A DNA stretch of 5,799 nucleotides from Oscillospiraceae bacterium (GCA_017828835.1 JAGAEK010000136.1:1-5799), one strand, 5' to 3'. Numbered from the stretch's first letter, positions 1-5,735 are shown. The notes: generated by a model from the sequence alone, not told the origin. Made by a program: numbers and translations.

Positions 1-513
1 ACGGATCTCAATGATCTGCTTCGGGTCGAGTCCTACCGTCGGCTCGTCAAGTATCAACGCGGGCGGATTCCCTATAAGCGCCTGCGCTATGCCGACTCTT
101 TGCTTGTATCCTTTCGACAGATTCTTTATCATCCTGTTATATACTTCTTTTATCTTCACAAGCTCGCATATTTCCGCTATATGCGGATTTTTCGGCTGCT
201 TCGCTTTTTTCAGGTCGTATATGAACGAAAGATATTCCCTGACCGTCATATCAAGATAAAGCGGCGGCTGTTCCGGAAGATATCCGATCCTCGATTTCGC
301 CTCAAGCGGCTCCTCAAGAACGTCGTAACCGTCTACCGTTATCGTTCCCGACGAACTCGAAAGATATCCCGCTATCATATTCATCGTCGTACTTTTCCCC
401 GCGCCGTTCGGTCCCAAAAATCCGACTATTTCTCCTTGATCGATCTTAAAACTTATATCGTTGACCGCGTATTTCTGACCATACCTCTTGCTCAGGTTGT
501 TAACTTCTATCAT
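1..513 (-). CDS. ABC transporter ATP-binding protein (N-terminal 171 codons, runs off left edge)
   Basis: This is the nucleotide-binding subunit of an ABC transporter, which hydrolyses ATP in the cytoplasm to drive a membrane permease. The reverse strand reads MIEVNNLSKRYG at its start. It then shows the Walker A motif GPNGAGKST (residues 34-42), a Q-loop glutamine in YLPEQPPLY (Q82), the signature LSKGY (132-136, a variant of LSGGQ), Walker B LILDEP (153-158) and the D-loop GLDP (161-164). The reading frame is open to the window edge, so the switch histidine and C-terminus are missing. The ATG at 513-511 has a GGAGGT Shine-Dalgarno at complement 521-526, seven bases upstream; a second ATG at 520-518 is out of frame and touches the Shine-Dalgarno. 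The overall style (GEIVGFLGPNGAGKST, IGYLPEQPPLYLDMTV) resembles the ABC-2 ATPases that sit beside GldG-like permeases in clostridia. That is from memory of the family; the permease would lie off the left edge and the substrate cannot be told. Confidence 0.95.
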   Translation of the reverse strand, partial: MIEVNNLSKRYGQKYAVNDISFKIDQGEIVGFLGPNGAGKSTTMNMIAGYLSSSSGTITVDGYDVLEEPLEAKSRIGYLPEQPPLYLDMTVREYLSFIYDLKKAKQPKNPHIAEICELVKIKEVYNRMIKNLSKGYKQRVGIAQALIGNPPALILDEPTVGLDPKQIIEIR

Positions 514-609
514 TGATCATACCTCCCGTTCGGTTTCCTCTGTATTTTTGCATTTAATATTTTAAGTTTTTTATTTTTTACGCTTCCCGTTCATAAACTT
601 TAGTATAAC

Positions 610-639
610 TCATATTTTTCAGAAAGAAAAGTATTATAT
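610..639 (+). promoter_or_regulatory. candidate sigma-E-type promoter for spoIIP
   Basis: The divergent spacer (514-663) is very AT-rich. Within it TCATATT at 610-616 matches the Bacillus sigma-E -35 consensus (kmATATT) completely. About 15 bases downstream, TATTATAT at 632-639 matches the sigma-E -10 (CATAcAmT) only partly, at about four of eight positions. The same TATTAT could serve a housekeeping sigma factor, but there is no good TTGACA-like box in front of it. Sigma-E control of spoIIP is established in Bacillus subtilis, so the site is plausible but unproven. I found no convincing promoter for the divergent ABC gene in the same spacer. Confidence 0.35.
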
Positions 640-663
640 TTTAACTTAAAGGAGTTTTTTACC

Positions 664-1839
664 ATGAATTATGCAAAATTAAAACGTTTTATCGTTTTTT
701 TCGTCGCCGTAGCTCTGCCTTTTCCTCTTTCCGGATACTTTTCTCAGTCTTTTTTATCCCATACCGTTTTTATCTCCGCCGTTTTCTCCTGCCCCGATCT
801 CGCCGTATCCACCGTTTCTTCGATCAAACTTTCCGACAAGTCCTATCCTGACCCGCTTATTTCCGATCCTGTTCCCGACGCCCCTCCGGCGGACCAAAAC
901 TCTGTTCCCGACACGACTCCGCCCCGGTCGGTTCCCGACAAATCGGAAGATTTGCCGGGAGATACAGGAGAAAATTCTTCTTCGGAAGAAATTTCTCCCG
1001 CATCCGTGACGGAAGAGTCGGTACCCGACGCTTCCGTCATACCGACCGACCGGCGCGGAGTCATTGTAAAAAGACATATACAACTGTCCGCCGGAGGGTA
1101 TTTTATCTCTTTCGGTAATAATTGTCTCATAAAAAATCTGTCTTCTTATTCGTCTTCACGTATATTAAAAGAGCTGTCAACGTCAAATATCCCTAAAATC
1201 GAGCTCAACTCAAACCTCCCTCAGGCGCTCGTATATCACACTCACGCGACCGAAGCTTTTTCGCCCTACGACAACTTTTTTGATACAAGTTACACTTTTC
1301 GTTCTGCCGATAACAACGAAAACATGGTACATATAGGGAATATTATCACAGAAACCTTAAACCAACATGGAATAAATACTCTCCACTCGGACGTCCAACA
1401 CGATTATCCTCTGTATAAAGGCGCATATACGCGAAGCGCCGTAACCATCAAAGATTATCTCTCTTCCTACTCGTCTTTAAAAATACTCCTCGACGTCCAC
1501 CGTGACGCCATGCAGTCATCCGATACCTCTATTATAAAGCCTGTAGTTTCAGTCGACGGAGAGGATTGCGCGCAGATAATGATCATTGTTTGCAGCGGTT
1601 ACGGAAAAGACGATTCCGTTTTCGACAATCTCAGATTTGCCGCCGATCTCCAATCAAAACTCGAATCCCTTTACCCCGGTATCACCCGCCCGATCCTGTT
1701 CGCAGACAGAAAGTATAATCAGGAGCTTTCGCCGTACGCTCTGCTTATCGAAATGGGTTCGCATGCAAATACTCTTAAAGAAGTCGAGCGTTCCGCCTTA
1801 CTGCTCTCAAACGCCCTTTATCAGCTTCTCTGCGACTGA
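664..1839 (+). CDS. spoIIP: stage II sporulation protein P (SpoIIP), peptidoglycan hydrolase
   Basis: SpoIIP is a membrane-anchored cell-wall amidase/endopeptidase. With SpoIID and SpoIIM it thins and removes septal peptidoglycan so that the mother cell can engulf the forespore. The 391-residue product starts with a short basic stretch and a hydrophobic anchor (about residues 7-25), then more hydrophobic sequence to about 47. A low-complexity linker rich in Asp, Pro, Ser and Glu follows (about 57-127), and the catalytic domain spans about 185-390. Family hallmarks are ALVYHTHATEAF (188-199), HIGNIITETL (223-232), ILLDVHRDAM (274-283) and ALLIEMGSHANTLKEVERSA (359-378). His192/His194, His279 and Glu363 are the expected metal or catalytic residues, by family analogy. 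AAAGGAG at 648-654 sits nine bases before the ATG. It is divergent from the ABC gene. The classical neighbour gpr is absent in the visible sequence. Confidence 0.95.
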   Translation: MNYAKLKRFIVFFVAVALPFPLSGYFSQSFLSHTVFISAVFSCPDLAVSTVSSIKLSDKSYPDPLISDPVPDAPPADQNSVPDTTPPRSVPDKSEDLPGDTGENSSSEEISPASVTEESVPDASVIPTDRRGVIVKRHIQLSAGGYFISFGNNCLIKNLSSYSSSRILKELSTSNIPKIELNSNLPQALVYHTHATEAFSPYDNFFDTSYTFRSADNNENMVHIGNIITETLNQHGINTLHSDVQHDYPLYKGAYTRSAVTIKDYLSSYSSLKILLDVHRDAMQSSDTSIIKPVVSVDGEDCAQIMIIVCSGYGKDDSVFDNLRFAADLQSKLESLYPGITRPILFADRKYNQELSPYALLIEMGSHANTLKEVERSALLLSNALYQLLCD

Positions 1840-1844
1840 TCCGT

Positions 1845-1883
1845 TGGCCGCCGCCATACCGATAAATCGCAGCTGCGGCGCCA
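1845..1883. other. GC-rich hairpin just after spoIIP
   Basis: TGGC (1845-1848) and GCCGC (1850-1854), separated by one bulged C, can pair with GCGGC (1875-1879) and GCCA (1880-1883). The loop contains much of a perfect 10-bp palindrome, CGCAGCTGCG, at 1868-1877. The location, six bases after the spoIIP stop, suggests transcript 3'-end formation or protection. No T-tract follows (the next bases are GCGACCCGTC), so it is not a standard intrinsic terminator. The loop is long and the fold is approximate. Confidence 0.3.
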
Positions 1884-1954
1884 TGCGACCCGTCTGAACA
1901 CAAAAAAGTCAACAATAATACAAAATAACGCACCAATTTGACAACAAAAAATAT

Positions 1955-1984
1955 TTTACATTTTCATAATACGTGTGTTAAAAT
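1955..1984 (+). promoter_or_regulatory. promoter of the surface-protein gene
   Basis: TTTACA at 1955-1960 (five of six matches to the sigma-A -35) is followed by 18 bases and TAAAAT at 1979-1984 (five of six to TATAAT). The -10 is preceded by TG at 1976-1977, making an extended -10 element. The start of transcription would fall near 1991, giving a 5'-UTR of about 48 bases. A perfect TTGACA lies at 1938-1943, but the nearest good -10 (CATAAT, 1965-1970) is 21 bases away, which is too far, so I prefer the first pairing. Confidence 0.6.
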
Positions 1985-1988
1985 TTAC

Positions 1989-2013
1989 TTGTAAGCAGTA
2001 AACAAACTTACAA
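1989..2013. promoter_or_regulatory. 7-bp inverted repeat in the 5'-UTR of the surface-protein gene
   Basis: TTGTAAG (1989-1995) and CTTACAA (2007-2013) are exact reverse complements separated by 11 bases. The repeat lies at or just after the predicted transcription start and 11 bases before the AGAAGG ribosome binding site. It could be a weak 5'-end stem that stabilises mRNA, or an operator for a dimeric repressor. The stem is AT-rich and short, so chance is a real alternative. Confidence 0.35.
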
Positions 2014-2038
2014 AAAATAAAGAAAGAAGGATCTTATT

Positions 2039-2890
2039 ATGAAAAAAGGATTGATTGCACTGGCAATCATGTTGGTAGCGATATTGACGGTTTCAGTATT
2101 GACTCCCGCGTTTGCCGCATATGAAATGGATTGTGTCGTATTATCAGGCGCATCCGCTGACGTCGGAATCGGTTGGGCCGGAGAAGGCGCTACGGTAGAA
2201 GCCAAAGGTTTATTTATCGGATACAACGCCGGTTCCGTCGAGTACGATGAGGCAACAAAGTCCGTTAAATTTTACGGTGCAGGAAACGCTAATGAAGCCG
2301 GAGGATTTTACGTTCAGTTCTTTGCTGCAGTCGACGGAACTTACGATGTGAAACACTCAGATTATCCTTATATGGCGTTCTGCTATAAGACCGAGAATGC
2401 CAACGACGGCCTTTACGTCCAGCAGGGTGAAGGCGGCTTAGGTTCTGCTGCTCCCGCGGGACAGGTCAATGAATTCACAAAAGTTGTCGGTTCTTCTCCC
2501 GATTCTTATATCATCAGTCAGGATCTGGGCGTAAACCTCAACATGAAATGCGTTGACTATGCCGCCGGCGTAAAAGATACCGTTGTATATTTCCAGTACA
2601 TTGCGTTCTTCAAGACCGAAGCTGACGCCAATGCTTTTGATTATGACGCCTGGCTGAACGGCGGTGAGACATCCGAGCCTGAGGCTTCTGAGCCCGAAGC
2701 TTCCGAACCCGAGGCATCCGAACCCGAGACTTCCGAGCCTGAAGTTTCCGAACCCGAGGCTTCCGAAGTTGAGAACAGCGAAAGCGAAAAGCCCAACACC
2801 AACACCAGCGACGTCGCGATGATTTCCGGAGCTATTCTCCTTTGCGCGGCGGCTGCCGTTGCGGTAACGGTATCAAGAAAGCGTAAATAA
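2039..2890 (+). CDS. secreted, probably cell-surface protein of unknown function with SEPE repeats
   Basis: I do not recognise a characterised family. The 283-residue product has a clear signal peptide (MKKG, hydrophobic core about 4-22, cleavage likely after AFA or AFAA at 26-27). A soluble domain of about 180 residues follows (about 28-207), rich in Gly, aromatic and Val/Ile stretches such as GGFYVQFF (88-95) and VVYFQYIAFF (182-191), which suggests a beta-sandwich fold. The block YIAFFKTEADANAF resembles a segment I recall from other secreted proteins of gut clostridia; this is an impression, not a search result. Next come eight five-residue repeats of the xSEPE kind (211-250), then NTNTSD (253-258), a membrane segment (about 259-278) and a basic RKRK tail. 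This tail architecture is that of a sortase substrate, but LPxTG is missing. AGAAGG at 2025-2030 sits eight bases before the ATG. The gene has its own promoter and a strong terminator, so it is probably monocistronic. Its codons look less C/T-biased than those of spoIIP and maf. Confidence 0.9.
   Translation: MKKGLIALAIMLVAILTVSVLTPAFAAYEMDCVVLSGASADVGIGWAGEGATVEAKGLFIGYNAGSVEYDEATKSVKFYGAGNANEAGGFYVQFFAAVDGTYDVKHSDYPYMAFCYKTENANDGLYVQQGEGGLGSAAPAGQVNEFTKVVGSSPDSYIISQDLGVNLNMKCVDYAAGVKDTVVYFQYIAFFKTEADANAFDYDAWLNGGETSEPEASEPEASEPEASEPETSEPEVSEPEASEVENSESEKPNTNTSDVAMISGAILLCAAAAVAVTVSRKRK
2669..2788 (+). repeat. eight 15-bp tandem repeats encoding xSEPE
   Basis: Six in-frame 15-bp units encode TSEPE, ASEPE, ASEPE, ASEPE, TSEPE and VSEPE. 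Two degenerate units, ASEVE and NSESE, follow. At DNA level the units differ mainly at third codon positions (gag/gaa, cct/ccc), so the array is conserved in protein but already diverged in DNA. It makes a stiff, acidic stalk between the folded domain and the membrane anchor, a usual wall-spanning design. The unit count could vary between strains. Confidence 0.95.
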
Positions 2891-2921
2891 TCTTATTTCA
2901 TGGATTTCCCTCTTCCAGCCT

Positions 2922-2961
2922 TGCAAGCGGTCGTGTTTGTGACGACCGCTTGCATTTTTTT
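2922..2961 (+). terminator. strong intrinsic terminator after the surface-protein gene
   Basis: TGCAAGCGGTCGT (2922-2934) pairs perfectly over 13 bp with ACGACCGCTTGCA (2942-2954) around a 7-base loop. Seven T residues (2955-2961) follow at once. It ends the transcript 31 bases after the TAA stop and separates this gene from maf. The upstream strand lacks a matching A-tract, so it is mainly one-directional. Confidence 0.93.
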
Positions 2962-3012
2962 AATTTTGGGGTATATTTATTTTAGCAGCACTGTTAAACA
3001 GGAGTAGTTTTT

Positions 3013-3627
3013 ATGAAATTTTTACTTGCATCGGCATCTCCCCGCAGAAAAGAACTTTTTTCGCTTATCGCCCCGTCTTTTGACGTTATCGTCCCGGATA
3101 TCGACGAAATTTTCCGTAAAGAACTCGGCGTAGGACCCGCCGTCGCCGCCATTGCTTCCGACAAAGCGCGGCGCGCCTTTGATCTTTCCGAGGACAGTAA
3201 TTCTCCTCATTTCGTTCCCGACCGAAAAATCATCGTTGCCGCCGATACCGTCGTCGTCTCGGAAAAATCCGTCCTCGGAAAGCCGTCGTCTGAAGACGAC
3301 GCGCGCGCCGCATTAAAAAAACTTTCCGGCAAAGTACACAGCGTAATAACCGGCGTTTCTTTGATCGCCGGCGACCGCGGGACTATCGTTTCCGAAGACA
3401 CGTTTTTTGAAGAAACTTTCGTCGAGTTTTTTCCGCTTTCTTCCGAAGAAATAGAACGTTATATCAAAACCGGCGAGCCTTTCGACAAAGCAGGCTCCTA
3501 CGGCATTCAGGGCAAAGGCGCTTTGCTGATAAAAGGTATTTCCGGCGATTATTTCAACGTCGTCGGCTTGCCCGTGGCAAGAATTTCCCGGAAAATTTCC
3601 GATATTATTTCCGGTTTTGAAAAGTAA
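3013..3627 (+). CDS. maf: Maf family nucleoside triphosphate pyrophosphatase
   Basis: Maf enzymes hydrolyse dTTP, UTP and modified pyrimidine nucleotides to the monophosphate and pyrophosphate in the cytoplasm. Overproduction blocks septation in Bacillus, hence the old name septum formation inhibitor. The 204-residue product has the family motifs in order: LASASPRRKELF (5-16), AADTVV (76-81, with Asp78 as the expected catalytic acid), LGKP (88-91), SGKVHSVITGV (105-115), PFDKAGSYGIQG (156-167) and GDYFNVVGLPV (178-188). The DKAGSYGIQG and NVVGLP forms fit the dTTP/UTP subtype. Length is normal for the family. AGGAG at 3000-3004 lies eight bases before the ATG. An upstream TATATT (2972-2977) could be its -10, but the -35 is poor. 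It sits just before mreB, as in many Firmicutes. No terminator separates the two, so read-through into mreBC is possible. Confidence 0.95.
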   Translation: MKFLLASASPRRKELFSLIAPSFDVIVPDIDEIFRKELGVGPAVAAIASDKARRAFDLSEDSNSPHFVPDRKIIVAADTVVVSEKSVLGKPSSEDDARAALKKLSGKVHSVITGVSLIAGDRGTIVSEDTFFEETFVEFFPLSSEEIERYIKTGEPFDKAGSYGIQGKGALLIKGISGDYFNVVGLPVARISRKISDIISGFEK

Positions 3628-3662
3628 AATGTAAAAATTTCTAAAATATTTGAAATATCCTG

Positions 3663-3691
3663 TTGTGTATCATTCATTTTAGGGTTATAAT
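3663..3691 (+). promoter_or_regulatory. sigma-A-type promoter in front of mreB
   Basis: TTGTGT (3663-3668) and a perfect TATAAT (3686-3691) are separated by exactly 17 bases. The -35 matches the consensus at three of six positions, so the -10 carries most of the weight. Transcription would start near 3698 and leave a 5'-UTR of about 43 bases before the mreB ATG. This lets mreBC be transcribed independently of maf. Confidence 0.65.
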
Positions 3692-3740
3692 AAAAATATT
3701 ATAAAATCGTTTTGTTATTTTTCCGGAAGGAGTCATAAAC

Positions 3741-4745
3741 ATGAAAGATATCGGTATAGATCTCGGCACTGCGAATACTCTTATTTTTATGAGAGGAAAA
3801 GGTATCATAATCCGTGAACCTTCGGTAGTCGCCGTCGACACGAGAACAGACACGGTCAAATACGTCGGTCAGGAGGCAAAAGACGTTATCGGAAGAACCC
3901 CCGGTTCCATAGTTGCCGTAAGACCGCTTAAAGACGGCGTTATCGCCGACTTCGATATTACTTCCTCGATGCTTCAGATTTTTATCAAAAAAGCAATGAA
4001 CGGTATATTCGGGAAACCGAGAGTCGTCATCTGCATACCTTACGGCGTAACCGAAGTTGAAAGACGCGCCGTTAAAGACGCCGCATTAAGAGGCGGTGCC
4101 AAATACGTTTCCATAATCGAAGAACCGATGGCAGCCGCCATAGGCGCCGGACTTCCCGTTTCGGAAGCCACCGGAAGTATGGTCGTCGATATCGGCGGAG
4201 GAACTTCCGAAGTCGCCGTTATCTCTCTCGGCGGTATCGTATCTTCAAAATCCGTCAGAGTCGGCGGAGATGAATTCGACGCGGCTATCATCAGCTATAT
4301 CAAGAAAAAATATAACCTTCTCATCGGTGAAAGAACAGCTGAGGATATTAAAATCAAGATCGGTTCCGCCTACCCTTACGAGGGCGAAGCAGAGCTTGAG
4401 ATCAAAGGCCGTAACCTCATTGACGGTCTGCCTAAAAACATCAATATCAATCCCACGGAGATCCGTGAAGCGCTCGTCGATCCTCTTTCAACTATCCTCG
4501 AGGCTATCAAGTCCACCCTCGAAAAAACGCCTCCGGAACTTGCCGCTGACCTTATCGACCACGGTATCACTCTGACCGGCGGCGGTGCTTTGCTCAAAGG
4601 ATTCGACAAGCTTGTAAATCTTGAAACGGGTATGCCGGTCCACATCGCCGAAAATCCTCTCGACTGTGTCGCTATCGGAACCGGTATGGTTCTCGACAAC
4701 CTCGACACTCTCAAGGACGTTCTCTCGGATGACCGTTCCAAATAA
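3741..4745 (+). CDS. mreB: rod shape-determining protein MreB (actin homologue)
   Basis: MreB is a bacterial actin that polymerises under the membrane and guides the lateral wall synthesis machinery with MreC, MreD, RodA and class B penicillin-binding proteins. The 334-residue product has the full actin-fold signature: phosphate-1 loop DLGTANT (7-13), RPLKDGVIADFD (61-72), IEEPMAAAIG (126-135), phosphate-2 loop VVDIGGGTSEVAV (148-160) and adenosine motif TLTGGGALLKG (277-287). Length is normal. AAGGAG at 3727-3732 lies eight bases before the ATG. The protein begins directly with MKDIGIDLGT, so it lacks the MFG-type extension that B. subtilis MreB carries. The hydrophobic loop GIFGKP (88-93) is kept and could touch the membrane. 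Several segments resemble the paralogue Mbl (LLIGERTAEDIKIKI, AENPLDCVAIGTG). Position just before mreC argues for naming it mreB. Confidence 0.95.
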   Translation: MKDIGIDLGTANTLIFMRGKGIIIREPSVVAVDTRTDTVKYVGQEAKDVIGRTPGSIVAVRPLKDGVIADFDITSSMLQIFIKKAMNGIFGKPRVVICIPYGVTEVERRAVKDAALRGGAKYVSIIEEPMAAAIGAGLPVSEATGSMVVDIGGGTSEVAVISLGGIVSSKSVRVGGDEFDAAIISYIKKKYNLLIGERTAEDIKIKIGSAYPYEGEAELEIKGRNLIDGLPKNININPTEIREALVDPLSTILEAIKSTLEKTPPELAADLIDHGITLTGGGALLKGFDKLVNLETGMPVHIAENPLDCVAIGTGMVLDNLDTLKDVLSDDRSK

Positions 4746-4763
4746 TCACTGTTTCGCGAAATT

Positions 4764-4797
4764 GCGGGTCGGGTTTTGTTCGCCCGACTCGTTTTCT
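4764..4797 (+). terminator. hairpin between mreB and mreC, possible attenuator
   Basis: GCGGGTCGGG (4764-4773) can pair with CCCGACTCGT (4783-4792) over ten base pairs, two of them G-U, around a 9-base loop. A short T-rich tract (TTTTCT, 4792-4797) follows. It sits in the 93-base gap between the mreB stop and the mreC start. A partial terminator or mRNA processing stem here would keep MreB output higher than MreC. The T-tract is interrupted, so termination is probably incomplete. Confidence 0.5.
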
Positions 4798-4822
4798 CTA
4801 TATCTATCCGTCATCAATTTAT

Positions 4823-4830
4823 AAAGGAGG
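4823..4830 (+). promoter_or_regulatory. ribosome binding site that fixes the mreC TTG start
   Basis: AAAGGAGG is an almost complete anti-Shine-Dalgarno match. It lies eight bases before TTG at 4839-4841 and there is no ATG or GTG nearby in the same frame. It therefore selects the TTG as the mreC start over an in-frame TTG further upstream at 4776, which lies inside the hairpin loop and has no ribosome binding site. Confidence 0.9.
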
Positions 4831-4838
4831 TTACCGCG

Positions 4839-5735
4839 TTGCAAAACTTCTTAAAAAGCCGCAAATTCAAAATAATACTCGTTCTTTTCGCTTTTGCCGT
4901 TGCGGTCATTCTTCGTGCTGCCGCCGAAGGCGGATTCGGTTCAACGACCGCTCAGATCATCGGCTCCGTCACGTCTCCCTTGCTCAAGATCTCTACCTCC
5001 TTTACGTCGAAAATCTCCTCTTTCTTTGAGAAGATCACCAACGTCAACGAAATCTATGAACTCAACTCGATATACCGCGATAAGATCAACGATCTGAACG
5101 CCAAACTCATCGATTATGAAAACATAAAGCGTGAAAACGAACAGTATAAAACTTTTCTCGAGCTGAAAAAAGAAAATTCCGATTTCAAATTCGCTCCCGC
5201 CTCGGTCATCGCGAAGGACCCCAACGACAGATTCGGTTCGTTCGTTATCGACAGAGGAGAAAACGACGGTATAAAAATAAACGATCCCGTTATCTCCTCC
5301 GACGGAATAGTCGGCGTCATAAGCTCGGTCGGCCCCACCTATTCCTCAGTCGTTTCGATCCTCGATCCTTCCGTAAAGCTCGGCTGCTACTGCGTACAAA
5401 CCTTTGAATACGGCGTATGCGAAGGCGATATAAAACTCGCTCTCGACGGTATGTGCAAATTCATTTATCTGCCGCGCGATTCCGTTTCCCGGATAGGTGA
5501 TCTCGTAGTCTCGTCCGGCGGAGGGATCTTCCCGCGAGGTCTCGTTATCGGAAATATATCCTCCATCCAGCCCGAGGACCACGGCGTTTCTCTTTACGCT
5601 TCGGTAACTCTTTCAGCAGATATCAACAATATAACAGAGGTTTTCGTAATCACCGAATTCGAGGGTCAGGGAAACGTGCTCGCAGACGAAAATCTCCTGA
5701 GGTACGGCAATTACAACGACAGCCGCGAAAAATAA
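4839..5735 (+). CDS. mreC: rod shape-determining protein MreC
   Basis: MreC is a bitopic membrane protein whose extracytoplasmic part dimerises or assembles into filaments and links MreB to the penicillin-binding proteins that build the side wall. With the TTG start the product has 298 residues: a short basic cytoplasmic N-terminus (NFLKSRKFK), one membrane helix (about 11-28), a coiled coil rich in Lys, Glu and Asn (about 65-112) and the double beta-barrel domain (about 118-275). Recognisable blocks are VIAKDPNDRFGSFVIDRGEN (123-142), GIVGVISSVGPTYSSVVSIL (156-175), GDLVVSSGGGIFPRGLVIG (220-238) and VFVI (268-271). Length is normal for Firmicute MreC. Four cysteines (183, 185, 194, 206) lie in the extracytoplasmic domain, two of them in a CxC. 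The gene follows mreB by 93 bases across a hairpin and precedes a probable mreD. Confidence 0.94.
   Translation: MQNFLKSRKFKIILVLFAFAVAVILRAAAEGGFGSTTAQIIGSVTSPLLKISTSFTSKISSFFEKITNVNEIYELNSIYRDKINDLNAKLIDYENIKRENEQYKTFLELKKENSDFKFAPASVIAKDPNDRFGSFVIDRGENDGIKINDPVISSDGIVGVISSVGPTYSSVVSILDPSVKLGCYCVQTFEYGVCEGDIKLALDGMCKFIYLPRDSVSRIGDLVVSSGGGIFPRGLVIGNISSIQPEDHGVSLYASVTLSADINNITEVFVITEFEGQGNVLADENLLRYGNYNDSREK

Noticed and set aside
100..516. Plus-strand open frame of 138 codons at the left end
   Set aside because: It lies wholly over the minus-strand ABC ATPase, whose motifs are unmistakable; the plus-strand translation is Arg-rich and has no recognisable features.
754..1130. Two minus-strand open frames opposite the spoIIP linker
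   Set aside because: Low-complexity shadows of the repetitive Asp/Pro/Ser/Glu coding region; no ribosome binding sites or domain signatures.
1938..1970. Perfect TTGACA with CATAAT as the surface-protein promoter
   Set aside because: The 21-base spacing is outside the usable range; the TTTACA-18-TAAAAT pair with extended -10 fits better.
1840..2038. Riboswitch or small RNA in the spoIIP to surface-gene gap
   Set aside because: The promoter-proximal leader is only about 48 bases, and the rest is AT-rich spacer plus one hairpin; no aptamer-like conserved core is visible.
2991..3001. Inverted repeat CTGTT-a-AACAG before maf
   Set aside because: The single-base centre cannot form a hairpin, it runs into the ribosome binding site, and five-base arms in AT-rich DNA are expected by chance.
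3628..3660. Possible terminator after maf
   Set aside because: Only loose AT-rich dyads (ATTTC/GAAAT) without a GC stem or a T-tract.
4776..4838. Upstream in-frame extension of mreC (21 residues)
   Set aside because: It starts with TTG in a hairpin loop, has no ribosome binding site, and the strong AAAGGAGG before TTG at 4839 gives the normal MreC N-terminus.
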